Position numbers and translations under genes: made by a program
Assembly (NCBI GenBank): GCA_027382625.1
Contig: JAJKFJ010022938.1
Coordinates: 44,594-108,593 of the forward strand
Source of the DNA: Tetmemena sp. SeJ-2015
Taxonomy: Eukaryota; Ciliophora; Spirotrichea; Sporadotrichida; Oxytrichidae
DNA length: 64,000 nt
Direction: 5' to 3'
Part shown: positions 1-11,787 of the stretch, piece after piece
How the letters are laid out: each line of letters begins with the position of its first letter
Numbering within the stretch: position 1 is the stretch's first letter
The notes under the pieces: model-generated
The model's input: only the letters and a program-made list of their open reading frames with translations
Database searches by the model: none
Told to the model about the DNA's origin: nothing

Positions 1-2113
1 CTCTCAAGCCAACTCATCTCTAAACGGCTCAACTCTGGTAAGTACTACAAATCAAACTGAATCCAACTCTGGAGTATTGAAATTCGACTGGAGTTATTCT
101 TCAGAGCATTTCTGGTCACTTTTTTCTTTTTTGGACTTAATTTATGAACAGAAATAGAATTTAGCTTCTGAAAAATATTTATTGAAGGAGAGGGATCCCC
201 TCCTCCATTATTATATAATTTTAGGATATTTGAGTCTTAAATTAAACGATTTTCTCTTTAGCACATATATAAGCTCGATTGATTTTATTTCTAACTAAAT
301 TTCAATAGAAGTGAAAGGGAAACTTCCTCATATATTGAGTTGAGACTGATCCTAAACTATTTATTAACTATGACCAAGCAGGGACTTCCTAACTTTCATT
401 AAATTGAAAAATATTTGAATTAATAATATAGTGCAATTTATGTATGCTATAGTTTATGGTCTTTATTTAGTTTTGAAGTGGCTTTTTTCATCTTGGTAAT
501 AGAAATAGACAGTATCTTTTGCGTGTTCAAAGATTCTATAAATAGCTTAAGTGTTTATATTTCACTCACAAAGGTAAAAACTAGATAAAAAATTCATAGA
601 AAATTTGTTAGGGTATTTGAAATTTTCCTACAGCATATTTAGAAAATTTGGCTTAGATTGCTTACTCCCCTATTCATGCAATTTTATATATTTTACTTAA
701 AAATTATTATTCAGTGTAAATCTTCAGATTCATGAGAATCACTCAGTCCTAATTTTTTCAATCTCTAAAAATTTTAGTTCATTAAAAATGAGAGCAGAAG
801 AAATATATTTAAAAGATAAGAGGGAATTAAAAAAATAACCAGCTATAATTTAAAATCACTGACTATAAATAAAATGGCCTATGTTCGAAGAAGTTTTCTT
901 TTTAATGAAAGAGAGAAGTGAAAGTTGAGAAATTAGGAGGGAAGACCCACTCCTAAAGTCTTAATAGAGCGTAAGAATACTGAAGATTAAAATATTTTGA
1001 CTGTTTTAAGCACTTATAATGAGAGTTCCTATTTTATTTCCAGCCTACTTTGGGAGGTTACACATTTTCATTTGCTAATTTATTAATCGAGAGCAACAAT
1101 AAAATTTTAGATCGGCCTGCTCTCTCAGAGATTTCAAGAGTAAGTTATTTCTAAGAATTTGAAAAAAATTCCCTTAGCAATTTGATCCATCGATCACTAC
1201 TACAGTTCTTGATATTTTTGTGATCAATAATATTAACTATCGGTTATAGAGCTTTAAAGATCACAAACGGAGTTAGCGAGGGAGTTGGTGCTAGATTATG
1301 CTTAATATAATAAAATCGCTAACTCTCGCCCTCAATCGATTCTGGATCCTTTAAAACGAGAAAGAGGACTGTTCTTGCTTATATAGACATTTATTATAAA
1401 TCTAACCCTCAAACCTTCTTTCTTAGCGATATCACTGTCCTATAATCTCCCTCAGACTGACTGATCCTCCTTTGCTTATTTCCCTCGTCTTGATCTTCAG
1501 TAGCTCTATGATGTTGCTTATGTATTAACAAAATACTGCATTTTAACTTCTTTTAATGTATGAGGTGAGGAGAAGATAGAAAAGGCGATCGATCTTTTGG
1601 AGATTACAGGCAGATTGCTATTTCTTTGTTTTTTGGGGTGAGGATATTTGATATATTGCTCAAATCATTTAATCTCAGTATGCATTTTTATAATCTATTT
1701 AGAATTTTTATTGTGTGATACTACTTTATACTGTGATGATGATCTATCTATCATCTATTGAGATTAAGCAGCGCATTTTGATTTCTCCTAATTATTCTTT
1801 CTATCTCTTTCAAAGATCCCTCCTCACTCACATATAGTCATTCAGATATATACGATAGAAATATTTCTCCTTACTTTGAAGAAAGCTTAAATCTGAGCGG
1901 TTAGTTAGAATTTAAGGAGATTTATTGATATCACACACATACAAATAAATAGACCACATTATAATAACAAAATACTCAAATTTAAACTTATCAAGATAAA
2001 AATAATATAATCTGCTGAGATAAAGTTATTTACAGATGCTTTATATTCATTTGGAGTTGATTTGGGAATATATCTTTGTAGTATTTATTTGTTTGTGATT
2101 GAAAAGCGTAATA
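1..2113. other. AT-rich region without recognisable gene
   Basis: No convincing coding frame is seen on either strand when only TGA is taken as stop. The first ~45 bases could be the end of an exon followed by a GT donor, but this is too short to support. The rest is AT-rich sequence with scattered GATC/TATC runs and is either intergenic or germline-limited. Confidence 0.4.
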
Positions 2114-2867
2114 ATGGGTTGCTTGTAGACTAAGGGTGCTGGCCAGCAGGCCACCGATGCTCCTCTCCCCGTCCTCGACCTCTCCGGCCTGGACGCCCCC
2201 ACCAAGTTCGAGACCATCCTCGCCTTCAAGCGCGCAAAGGTAGACCTCCTCGAAGCCAAGCTCAAGGAAATCTCAGGCGACAGCAAGCAGCTCACTCTCT
2301 CCCAACTCAGAGAGGGATTCGCCACTGATAAGGTCTGGGCTGACCTCGCCGACGACAACAGTCTCTTGGTCAAGGTCCTCACCTCCGATTTCTTCCAGGA
2401 GGAAGGCCACGTCTCCAGAGACGCCATGATCTTGTACGCCGTCCTTGCCTCCAACGGCTCCGCCGACGTGAAGGCCCGCGTCCTCTACGACGTGCTCCAA
2501 GACAACAACCAAGAGTTCATCTCCGCCAACGACAAAGACTTCAACGACACCTTCTCCAAGCTCGTCGACCTCGCCTCCAAGCTGGTCTACGCCCACCTCC
2601 ACTTGGTTGACGCTAATCTGCAACTTACTAATCTTTGGACCACTTACAATATGAGGGTCTGTGAATGCAGTGCCCGCAGTTGATGTTGCTAACTTCGAGA
2701 AGATCGACAACATCAAGGAGACCTTGAGCGAGGCCTTCCTCGATGAGGTTTTCGGCGCTGCCTCCAAGCTGACCCGCAAGGAGTGGGAGGGCAAGGTCGC
2801 CAAGTCCCAGAAGTGGCTCTTCTCCCTCAAGGAGGCCAGATCCAAGATCGAGAAATCCATTCAGTGA
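2114..2867 (+). CDS. Small abundant-type protein with acylation-like N-terminus, interrupted by an IES
   Basis: No family is recognised. The start at 2114 begins M-G-C-L, the pattern of an N-myristoylated and palmitoylated protein, so membrane association is inferred. Codon use is strikingly GC-rich against AT-rich flanks, as in highly expressed ciliate genes. The frame uses TAG as Gln near the start and runs to 2683, where it meets TGA; the C-terminal part lies in another frame from about 2679. Removing the 73-bp insert flanked by GTTGA repeats joins LHLVD to VANFEKID and gives a 226-residue soluble, mostly helical, acidic/lysine-rich protein ending at TGA 2865-2867. The central segment DKDFNDTFSKLVDLASKL resembles a helical calcium-binding-type region only vaguely. 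Confidence 0.75.
2606..2678 (+). other. IES, 73 bp, pointer GTTGA
   Basis: GTTGA occurs at 2606-2610 and 2679-2683. The interval is not GT-AG and is 3n+1 long; deleting it with one repeat restores a continuous frame across the gene. Left in place it gives a premature TGA at 2681. Confidence 0.8.
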
Positions 2868-4133
2868 GTGAAGCGAGTTCTCAGAGAGGGCCTCCTCCTC
2901 TGAGCCGATTAGTTAGTGTACGGTAGCAGCAGTGAGCTCAGTGCAACGTCATCGAATTAGCGAGATCAACAAGTGCAGAAGAGATATCATGGAAGATACT
3001 TAAACTTGGTTGAGCAGAGATGTCCACTCGCACCGTCACCAGTTAAATGAACAACAACTTTATATCTAAGCACTATCATTCTTCTTAAATCTTTCTTAAC
3101 TATTAGACAATAGATATATGGTGGTATCATATACTTATGATTGAACAACTATTAAGTATGAAATCACCTAATCTTGACGTTATATGAGTGAGTGTTTTAG
3201 ATAATGGATGAGGGATCTTTCTTCTTATGGTTATTTAAATCTGGGTGTTAACTGGAGATTATTTAAATAGGAAGTACTGGAGGGGAGATTTATCTGTGAG
3301 AGAACCAAAGATACGTAAAGTAGCTCCTCTCTCCTCTTGCGACTGTGTCTATAGTCACAGTGCCAGATTTATAATCTAGTGATCTATAAATGTGCAATGA
3401 TTTTAAAAATCTTAATCCAGATTTGCTCTTGTGTAGCTCATACAATAAAGAGGCAGTCCTAAGGAGGTTTGATCAGAAAATGTGAGTGAGGCTGTATAGA
3501 GCACAGTATGAGGAGTATAGCAGCAGCAGCTCTGGAAGTCAGCTGCCCTTAGTCTTATTAGTGATTGAAGAGTTTAAGTTTCTTAAAATTAAGATGCCCT
3601 TCATTTCACACCGATTTATAAATTTTCAAACCCCCTCTTTTATTTCTATTCTCACTCTCCTCAGATTTCATCTCCTACTCGCTCTATTATGCATTTGAAT
3701 TTATAGTGAATAGGACTTTATAGAAATCTTTTTATACTTTGACTTTACAATGTTGGAAACCAATAACGGTATGTGAAGTAGTTGCACTCTAAATTGGAAT
3801 TTATAAATTAATAAACTATAATTATAAAACTATATAAACAAAAAAGAAACAGAACTTGCAAATCCATCACAGATAAGTTCAACTCACAAGCAAGAAATGT
3901 TTTCGGATTATAATAACCAAGGCAACGCCAAATCCTTTGTCTATAATCTCTTGGATAAAAACAAAAATTAAGTGCACGGAGTGACTAAACCTGTTCTTGA
4001 GACAGGCACAAATCCTTTAAAATCCAACTGTGAATAAAGTAGAAAAAGAGAAAAGCCAAATTGACTTGAGATTATCTGCTTTCATGAAACATAATTTAAT
4101 TGTAAGTGCATGCACATACATATCTTTGTTTAA
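2868..4133. other. Intergenic region
   Basis: 3' flank of the small GC-rich gene followed by AT-rich sequence. A short open frame around 3486-3698 has no recognisable features. No gene is supported. Confidence 0.4.
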
Positions 4134-4857
4134 ATGAAACCATTTGTGACTCGAAACATGTCCCTGGCTGGCTGGAAGCAGAAATGTGAAGAAGCTGCGC
4201 AGATCAACACTATCATTTGCATCATCAATCTGACCTTCATCTCATTCACCAACGTCATCCTCTACGATAAATTTGCAAACTACAACGCCTTCTACTTATT
4301 CTTCATAATGTATATCCAATTGTTGATGTCTATGATTGCTTTTTCTTGTTTGGGCTCTAGTTGCTTGTGAGTGTGATCTGCTACGGCTGCACCTCCGAGG
4401 CCTACGAATACTACTTTAAATTTAAAGTTTCTATGTCTATCTTTACTTGAGAAAGAACATTGGAATCTTCTTTACACTTGCATTAGGGCAGGTGATCTAC
4501 TACATTTTGGGGATAGTGCTAGGCTACTTCCTCTACTTCAACACTAAGGGTGGACTCTATCAGTATTTGGGCATCACCATCATTTGCTTCGTCGCCCTCA
4601 ACACAATTTAAATATAATATAGAAAAAAAGGGGAAACTTAAACTCTATATAATTTATGAAACACGACCACAGTTCTGATAGCTATAATATCCGCTTCTTA
4701 CTACATCGAGCTCAAGCTCTATCAGAGACCTATTACTGTATCCGACGATATGCATCATTATTCAAAAAGGGAAAAATTAACTTAAGATCTTTATATTTGT
4801 GCATGGTCAAATCAATTTAAAGGCTGGGCTCTTTGTGACTCCAGAGGCTTTAAATGA
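4134..4857 (+). CDS. Multi-pass membrane protein (about four TM segments), germline-interrupted
   Basis: The start at 4134 (MKPFVTRNMSLAGWKQ) is followed by hydrophobic segments around TIICIINLTFISF, FYLFFIMYIQLLMSMIAF, IGIFFTLALGQVIYYILGIVLGYFLYF and YLGITIICFVALNTVLIAIISA. No family is recognised. The frame changes near 4350 and near 4440 without a clean pointer pair, so either additional IESs or small sequence errors are present. A clear 66-bp IES with CACA pointers lies at 4602. TGA at 4855-4857 ends the frame. The adjacent downstream gene on the same strand is also a membrane protein; the two could be parts of one gene, because their reading frames are broken and the spacer is short. Confidence 0.55.
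4602..4667 (+). other. IES, 66 bp, pointer CACA
   Basis: CACA at 4602-4605 and 4668-4671. The insert is AT-rich with an in-frame TGA. Removal joins CFVALNT to VLIAIISA inside a hydrophobic segment. Confidence 0.75.
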
Positions 4858-5037
4858 GCTAGACATGATCAAAGTCATCAAGTTTGATTGAGCAACTAGG
4901 TCGCTCAGAAATATCATGATGTTAAAATGAACGCCTTATATCTTATTCAAACAATGAATGTAACATTCCTTCTTAAGAACTCATAAAATCCCATTCTATT
5001 CATTTCTATCTTCAAATGTTTGAGCATTAAAGGCAAA

Positions 5038-8000
5038 ATGAAGGTTGAATCTCATAATTTAAATGCTGAGTCTTTATTCATTGATAGATGCGAGGTAATA
5101 TATTTTTGTGCGTTTAGATAACCCTTAATTGATTTTTAATGATAGTTCGTGGAACTATAATAATCAAGGTTTAATGACAGGCGATTACAATCAGACGGTG
5201 GACATTGTCTTTAGCGCTTTCTTCTCGCTGCAGATCATGTTCAATATTTTCGCCCTCTTTCGACAGCTCAAGAAGCGTGAGGCTGTTTTACTCCTAGTCA
5301 TTATCCTCCTCACCATTGGCCTAATTTGTAAGTTTGGTTTCTTTATTGATTTCCCTGTGTGGATTAAACTTAGACACTCTTGCAAGTAATTAATCTTTGC
5401 GTCTCTAGTTAGACTATGCATGACAGTCAAATTGACTTTATTTAATGCACATAAGAGTGTGTGTGTGTGCATATGTATGGTGAGTGTTCCAGATCCTAAA
5501 ACAAGGGAACTTATTTGACGAGAGCGGGCAGCAAGAGTACTATCAATACCTCTATCTGGAGCTACCCTATCACCTTTTCAACGTAGTCGCGTTCATCGTT
5601 CTAATGCAATGGTAAGAATGAAGTGTTGTTCTATCTCTATAACCCATCATACCCTTAATTTCTTGCTCAATATATTCTGTTGATAGGGTTCAGCTGTGGG
5701 CTGTGCTCAGTGAAGTCAGAGATATCCAAACTGGCTTTCTTAAAAAAAATTAAGCAACGTAGATAACTCCCTTCTCTCTCTCTTTTAATCACCATTTTAA
5801 GCTTTGAAGGTTAAGAGGATAATGATAAGAGTTGAAACTTCAGCAGCTCAGATCTGATGGGAGTAGGAGGGCCTAACTCCTCAAAGCTAAAAATCTAAGC
5901 CAAGGACCAGCTCACACTTTACAATAACGAGGAGGGCTCCTAGATTTTTAGCGAAAGAGAACAAAACACAGAGTTGCCTTCGCCCTCACCAGCAAGCAAG
6001 AGAAGCAAGCTGATAGGTGCAAATAATTAAAGATAGACGTTTTGGTACTATAGACGCTAGTTCGTCAGATTCATCAGGCAGAAATTCTTTGAGGGGAGAA
6101 CTTACTTTTTCATTCTCTATGGCGTGGTTGTGCTCGTAAACTATAATGATAGAAAGTTTTGCTTCCTCTTAAAAATTAAAGCTGAGTTGCTTTACTGAGC
6201 TGTTTGACTATAGACACTATCTTTCTTTCTATAGATGCAGCAGTAAGAGAGAAGTCTCTCAATATTATCTTTGAGTAAGCAAAAGAGGAAGTTTTCTTAA
6301 TCTCGATTTTAGAGTGTTCACATATTTCTTGCTTATTTTTGGACTGCTTCTCTTTTTCTGGTACGTCATAGTTTACTGGGCTCTCTACAGGCAGTTTAGA
6401 TTTCTTTCCCCTGAGCTAAAAAAGAACCTCTCCAAAAATGTAAGACTAGCTCTCTATTCTTTAAACTCTTCTTCTAGACTAATCTCTTCTTTCTAATGAT
6501 GATTCTAAACCTTTTATAGAGTAGAATATTTTGCATTATGAAATGAATATCTCTAATTTTACTTCTGGGAACCAGAACGATATACTACTTATTCTTCAGG
6601 TTTAAGAAATTTCACTACGAGTCAACTGAAAACGTGAACAATACGCAGCTTATCTTCATCTACTGTGAGGAGATATTCTTCAACTCAGTCATCTTCTATA
6701 ACACAGTAATCAAGGAAAGCCACTCCAAGCATCTCTAGCCACAGTTCTATCCCATAATAGGATCAATCTCATTTAACATAAGCGTGATACTTGTTTGAGA
6801 ATAGAAATGCAAGACAAGATACTCAGATAACAAGAGTAGAGAGAGTAAGAGCTAGTGCAAGGATGGGGAGGGAGATCTAGGTGGATGTGGAGTCGGTGAC
6901 TCACTCCTTACTACACAAAATAGAGAGGAAATCAGGTAAGAACAAAACAACTACTCTTTAAAAAGTCGATTACTTCCCTCCAAGTATGTCATTCATCTAT
7001 TCTATCGTTCTTTACTTCTTCACCTTATTTTCTCTCTCTTGATAATCAAATTCAAAGTTTCAGTAGGATGAACTTGTTCCACCAAAGAGAGATTATAAAG
7101 TGAAGATGATCTCTCATTTATAGATTGATGAAATGAGGCAACAGCAAAATGCGAGAGCCTCTGCTGGCAAGAAACATTTGAGCAGTCACTTGATGGAATT
7201 TGAAGAACCGGAGGAGTATAGGGATCCAAACCGTACAATCACAGAGGAAGATTACGAGGACGAGGATGGAAACAGGAGGTCTGGGGAGGAAAGAAGCAGC
7301 AACTAGATGTATTCTGATGCTCACACATCTCAAAGGGGCAAAGTAGGAAGGGGCTAAGGGCCTTTGTACCTTCCTCGCAGCATCAAACGAGTCACGAACT
7401 CTGGATTCAATATGAGCATGGCCACTTCAAACAATCTTACAAATAGCAATAACAATTAAACCTATAGAATAAAGGGAACTTAAGAGTGCATTTAATCTTT
7501 GTTTTTTCATAACCTGTCAAGTTTATGGAATGGAGTACGATTAAAACTCTAGAAATCAGCAAAATCAGACTCCCTAGAGTCATGAGTAGACTTTAGAACG
7601 CGAGCTTCTGTTGCAGCAAGATAAGGAGTATGCAAGTGAGGCCTACCATAAGTTCAAGTCAGGAGAGGGGAGCGGCTTTAGTAGCTCAGGCTAGAACAGC
7701 TAACAGTCGCAGCAATCCTAATACTATTAGAATCAAGATCAGCAAATACCTGAATAGCAAACACCTTCACTAACCTATAAGGATGTTTTTAGTACCGCTA
7801 AGAGATAAACAGCACGAAACGAAGGGGCATAAAATACCTAAAAATCCAAAAGCATACTCAAGAAAAAGAGCAGTTCAAAAATTAGCGATAAGATAGGCAA
7901 ACCATCTTAAGTCCAATTTGAAGAGGAGAGAATTAACGATCAAGAGGCTGGAGCAGGTGGCTCGGCAGGAAGATCATCTAATACAGTAGAGCGAGTTGAC

Positions 8001-8225
8001 TAATAGCAGCTGGCAGAAGATATTCGCCGGAGATAATAAGAGGGTTAGGAATTAGAGCCAGGTCAAATTTTTGATTTTTCTCAAAGTTAGTAGCAGTAAC
8101 CGAGAAGACCATCTTCAACTCGTCCGGACATAGGCAGAGACACTTCGGCTTAAAATTTGAGCAAAAATAATGCAAGCAACAGTTTTATACTTAACAATGA
8201 TGGCTCTCACGACAGCAAACTCTGA
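5038..8225 (+). CDS. Large multi-pass membrane protein with long Gln-rich cytoplasmic tail
   Basis: Exons from ATG 5038 encode several TM segments (FSAFFSLQIMFNIFALF, AVLLLVIILLTIGLI, YHLFNVVAFIVLMQW, TYFFILYGVVVLVNY, VFTYFLLIFGLLLFFWYVIVY, and around ISLILLLGTRTIYYLFF), an acidic/serine-rich loop (about 5810-6010), and a long hydrophilic tail rich in Q, S, N and R (about 6800-8222) ending DGSHDSKL before TGA 8223-8225. TAA/TAG are frequent Gln codons. Introns with GT-AG ends are apparent at about 5331-5490, 5612-5686 and 6440-6520. An in-frame TGA near 6796 and frame shifts near 7480 suggest unresolved IESs. The overall layout (about seven TM segments plus tail) resembles ciliate GPCR-like proteins, but no signature motif supports that. 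Confidence 0.6.
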
Positions 8226-8322
8226 TATTGACTTAATATTGTAAATCCTATGAACTATAAACTTATTAAATTTTAGTTAGATCTTCTTAACTATTTTATT
8301 CCAAATTTTCACTTAAAAATTC

Positions 8323-11300
8323 TCACATCGACATAGAAACAGTAGCACTCTCTTCGAGCTCTCCATTGTGCAGGCGTTTGAGTTGCTCTTGCATGGCCTG
8401 GTACTTCTTATACATCTCTGTGATTGAGCCCAGCTCCCCAATCTTTTTGCTTCCTGACTTACTGACAGAGCTGCTGTCATCATCATCATCATCGTCATCA
8501 TCATCTGAGTCATCTGAATCTTCATCACCATACAATGGCTTTTAAGTAACTTGCTTCTTAGCTATCTAGGGAGCAGCTTTGTTGTTAGGAGGACTCCTAG
8601 CTTTAGACAAAGGCACTGGACTTTCGTCATCTTCCTCATCAGAAAAAGCAAAGATAGGGAAATTAAAGCATGATCATTTGTTATGATCATCAGTATAGTC
8701 TTCACTGTCATCCTCGTTTGCCTCAGGGCTTTTGAACTTCTTAACTGCTGAAGTTTTCTTAGAAGAGTTACAAAAAATTCAAACTTAAGGACTTCTATCT
8801 TTAACTTTGAGTTGTTATTAGATGTGGAGTTTGATGTAATGTTCTTTCCGACTTTGGAGGTGGCTGCAGCCTTAGCAGTTGGTACCTTTGTAGTGATCGG
8901 TAGAGAGTTCTTCTTCTTCTTTTAGTAAGATATATTTAAGAATTTTATAAGTAGTCTAGGTCATCGCTATCGCTCTCTGAGTAGTCATCCCCTCCTTCCA
9001 TGAACTCCTTCACCTGCTGTGCAAATAAGGCCACTCCTGGCTTATCAGTGCTGAGACTTGAAGACTAGTAGGACTCTTTCATATAGTCCTTGCTCTTAAA
9101 CTGACCTCCCAACTTCCCCTTTGAGTGAACTCCACTGGCAGCGACGCTCTCACTCTCATCGTATCTGTAACTGGAATAGTTGTCACTAGAAGAGCCTGCC
9201 CTCCTCCTTGCTTTTAATTCTTGAGCTTTGAGCCTGCACCACTCCTTGAAGAAGAACCCTTAATGCTTTAGGCCTCCTCATCTTCAGCTTCTCTGATCGG
9301 TGAGTACTTTCTATTTTTCATGCGTGAACTTCCCTCCATGTCTCTGCTGCCAGAATTCCCATGTCTCTTCCCCTTGCCAGATGTAGTCTGAACTTTTGTA
9401 CAAGTTCTATTATGTTGAAGGGCTGAAGACTTGGAATCTGCTGCTTGCACATGAAGCAAATTAAATTGAGAGAAAGTGCTCCCTTTTTTAAAATTACAGT
9501 AGCTTCTGTGCTCTAAGACTTTGAATCTGCAAAGCTCTCGAACTCATTAGAATAAGACTCCTCATCTTTTATTAGGCTACAAGATTAAATAATACAATAT
9601 TAAAATTGCTCATCTAGTCTGTTATTACCTTGCTTATTTTTGTTGAGATTCTTCTTCACATTTAAGGACATGGACATTTGTGCTTGACTTTTTGACAAGC
9701 TCTCAAACTCGTCCTAATCATAGTCCTCTGACTAATCCTCATTAGATCTCACCATATTGGACATATCTGAGACCTTCCTCTACTTCTAGCCCGGCTTTTT
9801 CGCTTCGTCTTAATGGCTGCTGAACCTACTGTTCGCATTGGAATTTCCAGTACTGTTTTTGGCATCTATGGCAACAAAATTCTAGAGCTTAATAGTTGGT
9901 TCGACTACAAAGTTCTTTCTTTGCTGAGAGGTCCTGACTCCCTCTCCTTCACGTTTACGCATGCTGACTGATATACCCATATTCTAAGTCGAAGTCAATT
10001 CCTCTTCCCATTCCTTGCGACTAGACTGGATGATCTTATTATCATCATCAATCGATATGCTCTCAAGTTTCCCCTCCTCATCAGCTTCTGTGTTTATAAC
10101 ATCAATTGTCTTCGGAGATTTACCAGCCTGCTTATTACCTTATCTCCCTGTTGCGTTCATACTTCCACCCTTGCTCTTAACCTTCTTGGATGAACTCTGC
10201 CTTTTAGAGTTGCTCTTCTTATTCTTAGTTCTTCTCGCTGAGCTTTCCGAAGAATCGCTTTCTGAGGAGGATTCACTTCACTGCTGCTAGAATGATGTCT
10301 TCTTCTTCGCTTCTTGTGTTTTCTTCTTCTCTTTGATTCTCCCTCTCCACCGTTTTAGATATCTAGAGCTTTCAATTAAATGAGCTCCTTTACTAGGAAC
10401 TCAAGCACGTTGTACCTGTCTTGAGGAGCCAGTTCTCTTATCTTTTATACATCAGTCAGCTAGATATAATCCTTATCCTGTTTCTTGGCTAGTACTTCGC
10501 TCTCAGCCTTATTCTTTGATTCCAGTTGCTGCTGTATTATAGCATTATGGATATCAAAAGAGACTATCATAAACAAATTTAACTAAACTTGCAATAACTA
10601 GTTCTAGCGAGTGAGCATATCTTGTTGGTGCTTGATAATCTTCTGCTTTTATTCCAGCTCTTCCACAAATCTAGTCTCTTGAAGATTCAAAGCTTCCTTT
10701 ACTACTTCCATCTACTGAGCTTTAGTGGCTCCTTTAGAAGTTAACTTGGCTTGCTGTTTTAAGATTAGAGCTTTCTCAGGCTCAACAACTGGTCTTCGCT
10801 CGTAGAACATAGGAGGTGGGCAGTATGGCTAGTCCAACAGCTTTTAAAGAGCAATTATTCTATATGCTTGAATAAAATTATAGATCATAAGAGAAGTTTC
10901 TTTTGCCTTATTGTTGAGAGCATAGCGATGCTCCTGCTCTATTCTCTACAAATTTTTCTTTCTCAATTTCCTCAGCAGTCTTCTGATACTCTAATATTAT
11001 TCTCCTTCAACTTAAAAGCTATTTTAATTTCTCTAGTCCTGCATCCACAGGAATTTCATCTTAATCAGTTTCAGTTCTATTATTTAGTCTCTCTGATGGA
11101 ATAGTATTCTGGCTTCTCGAGCTCGAGCCAGCTCTGCCTCTTGACACCTACTAGCCTTGGTTTAGGTTCTTGGGCTCAGCCGCCTAATTAGCTGCTCTAT
11201 TTTTCTGAATTATCAAATTGGGGTCATCATTTTCCTCCTCCAAGTTGAAATGCACCTGGATTTTTCCTTGATTAGGTGTAGCGGCTGGTTGTCTCTAGTT

Positions 11301-11714
11301 TAAGGATTGGAGATTTAGAGCTGCCCTGTCTTGCTCACCAAGTCTTGCATTTGGGATCATAGGATGGATTCTTTCAAGCTCTCACTTAAAAAAGTATCTA
11401 CTCATTCTATGTATAGCTTAGACTGCATGCGCTCTGCTTCTTGTCTGTCAAGTAAGGAGATTCCAATAGTTGCATCTAGCTTTACAACCTCGTTAGTCAC
11501 ATGGTCGTATAAGAATATGAAGTTTCTTCGCAAATTCAGATTCTAAGTTTCCACCTCAAAGAAAAACAGTTCTTAAATAATCTCCATTTTTTATTGCATT
11601 ATATATGAAGAATTTAAAGAAAGGGCCATAGGCAGCAGCCGGAACTCCTTGAACGTTGTTTGAGACGTTTTCATCTGCAAAGACTTCAAGACTCACATTA
11701 GAGGCTGCCAGCAT
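8323..11714 (-). CDS. Long low-complexity, coiled-coil protein
   Basis: Read on the minus strand from ATG 11714 (MLAASNVSLEVFADENV) to TGA 8323-8325. The N-terminal part is moderately hydrophobic (AAAYGPFFKFFIYNAIKNGD), followed by EVETQNLNLRRNFIFLYDHV, then long charged, Gln/Ser/Lys-rich stretches with coiled-coil character, and a C-terminus with an Asp run, a short helical segment (MYKKYQAMQEQLKRLHNGEL) and ATVSMSM. TAA/TAG are used as Gln. Two in-frame TGA codons occur at 11402-11404 and 11357-11359 in an otherwise good frame. AT-rich interruptions (for example 8760-8830, 9480-9640, 10560-10600) are probably introns or IESs. The gene follows the helicase fragment in the same orientation; they could be one gene. 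Function unknown. Confidence 0.55.
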
Positions 11715-11787
11715 TTGAATTAGTAAAATATTTAGGGAAATAAAAATTTAATTCATTTTCTTTGAGAACTAATTAATTTAAGAATAC

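Noticed and set aside
2606..2678. Interpretation of the short inserts as spliceosomal introns
   Set aside because: Boundaries are direct repeats without GT-AG in the phase needed, here and in IDH, CK1, Skp1, TPR and EF-hand genes; true GT-AG introns exist beside them.
2047..2860. Minus-strand frames of 135 and 195 codons over the first gene
   Set aside because: Shadows of the GC-rich plus-strand gene.
4340..4375. IES with TTGCTT or CTTGT pointers in the membrane-protein gene
   Set aside because: Direct repeats exist but removing them does not give the frame that reads as protein, so the break stays unresolved.
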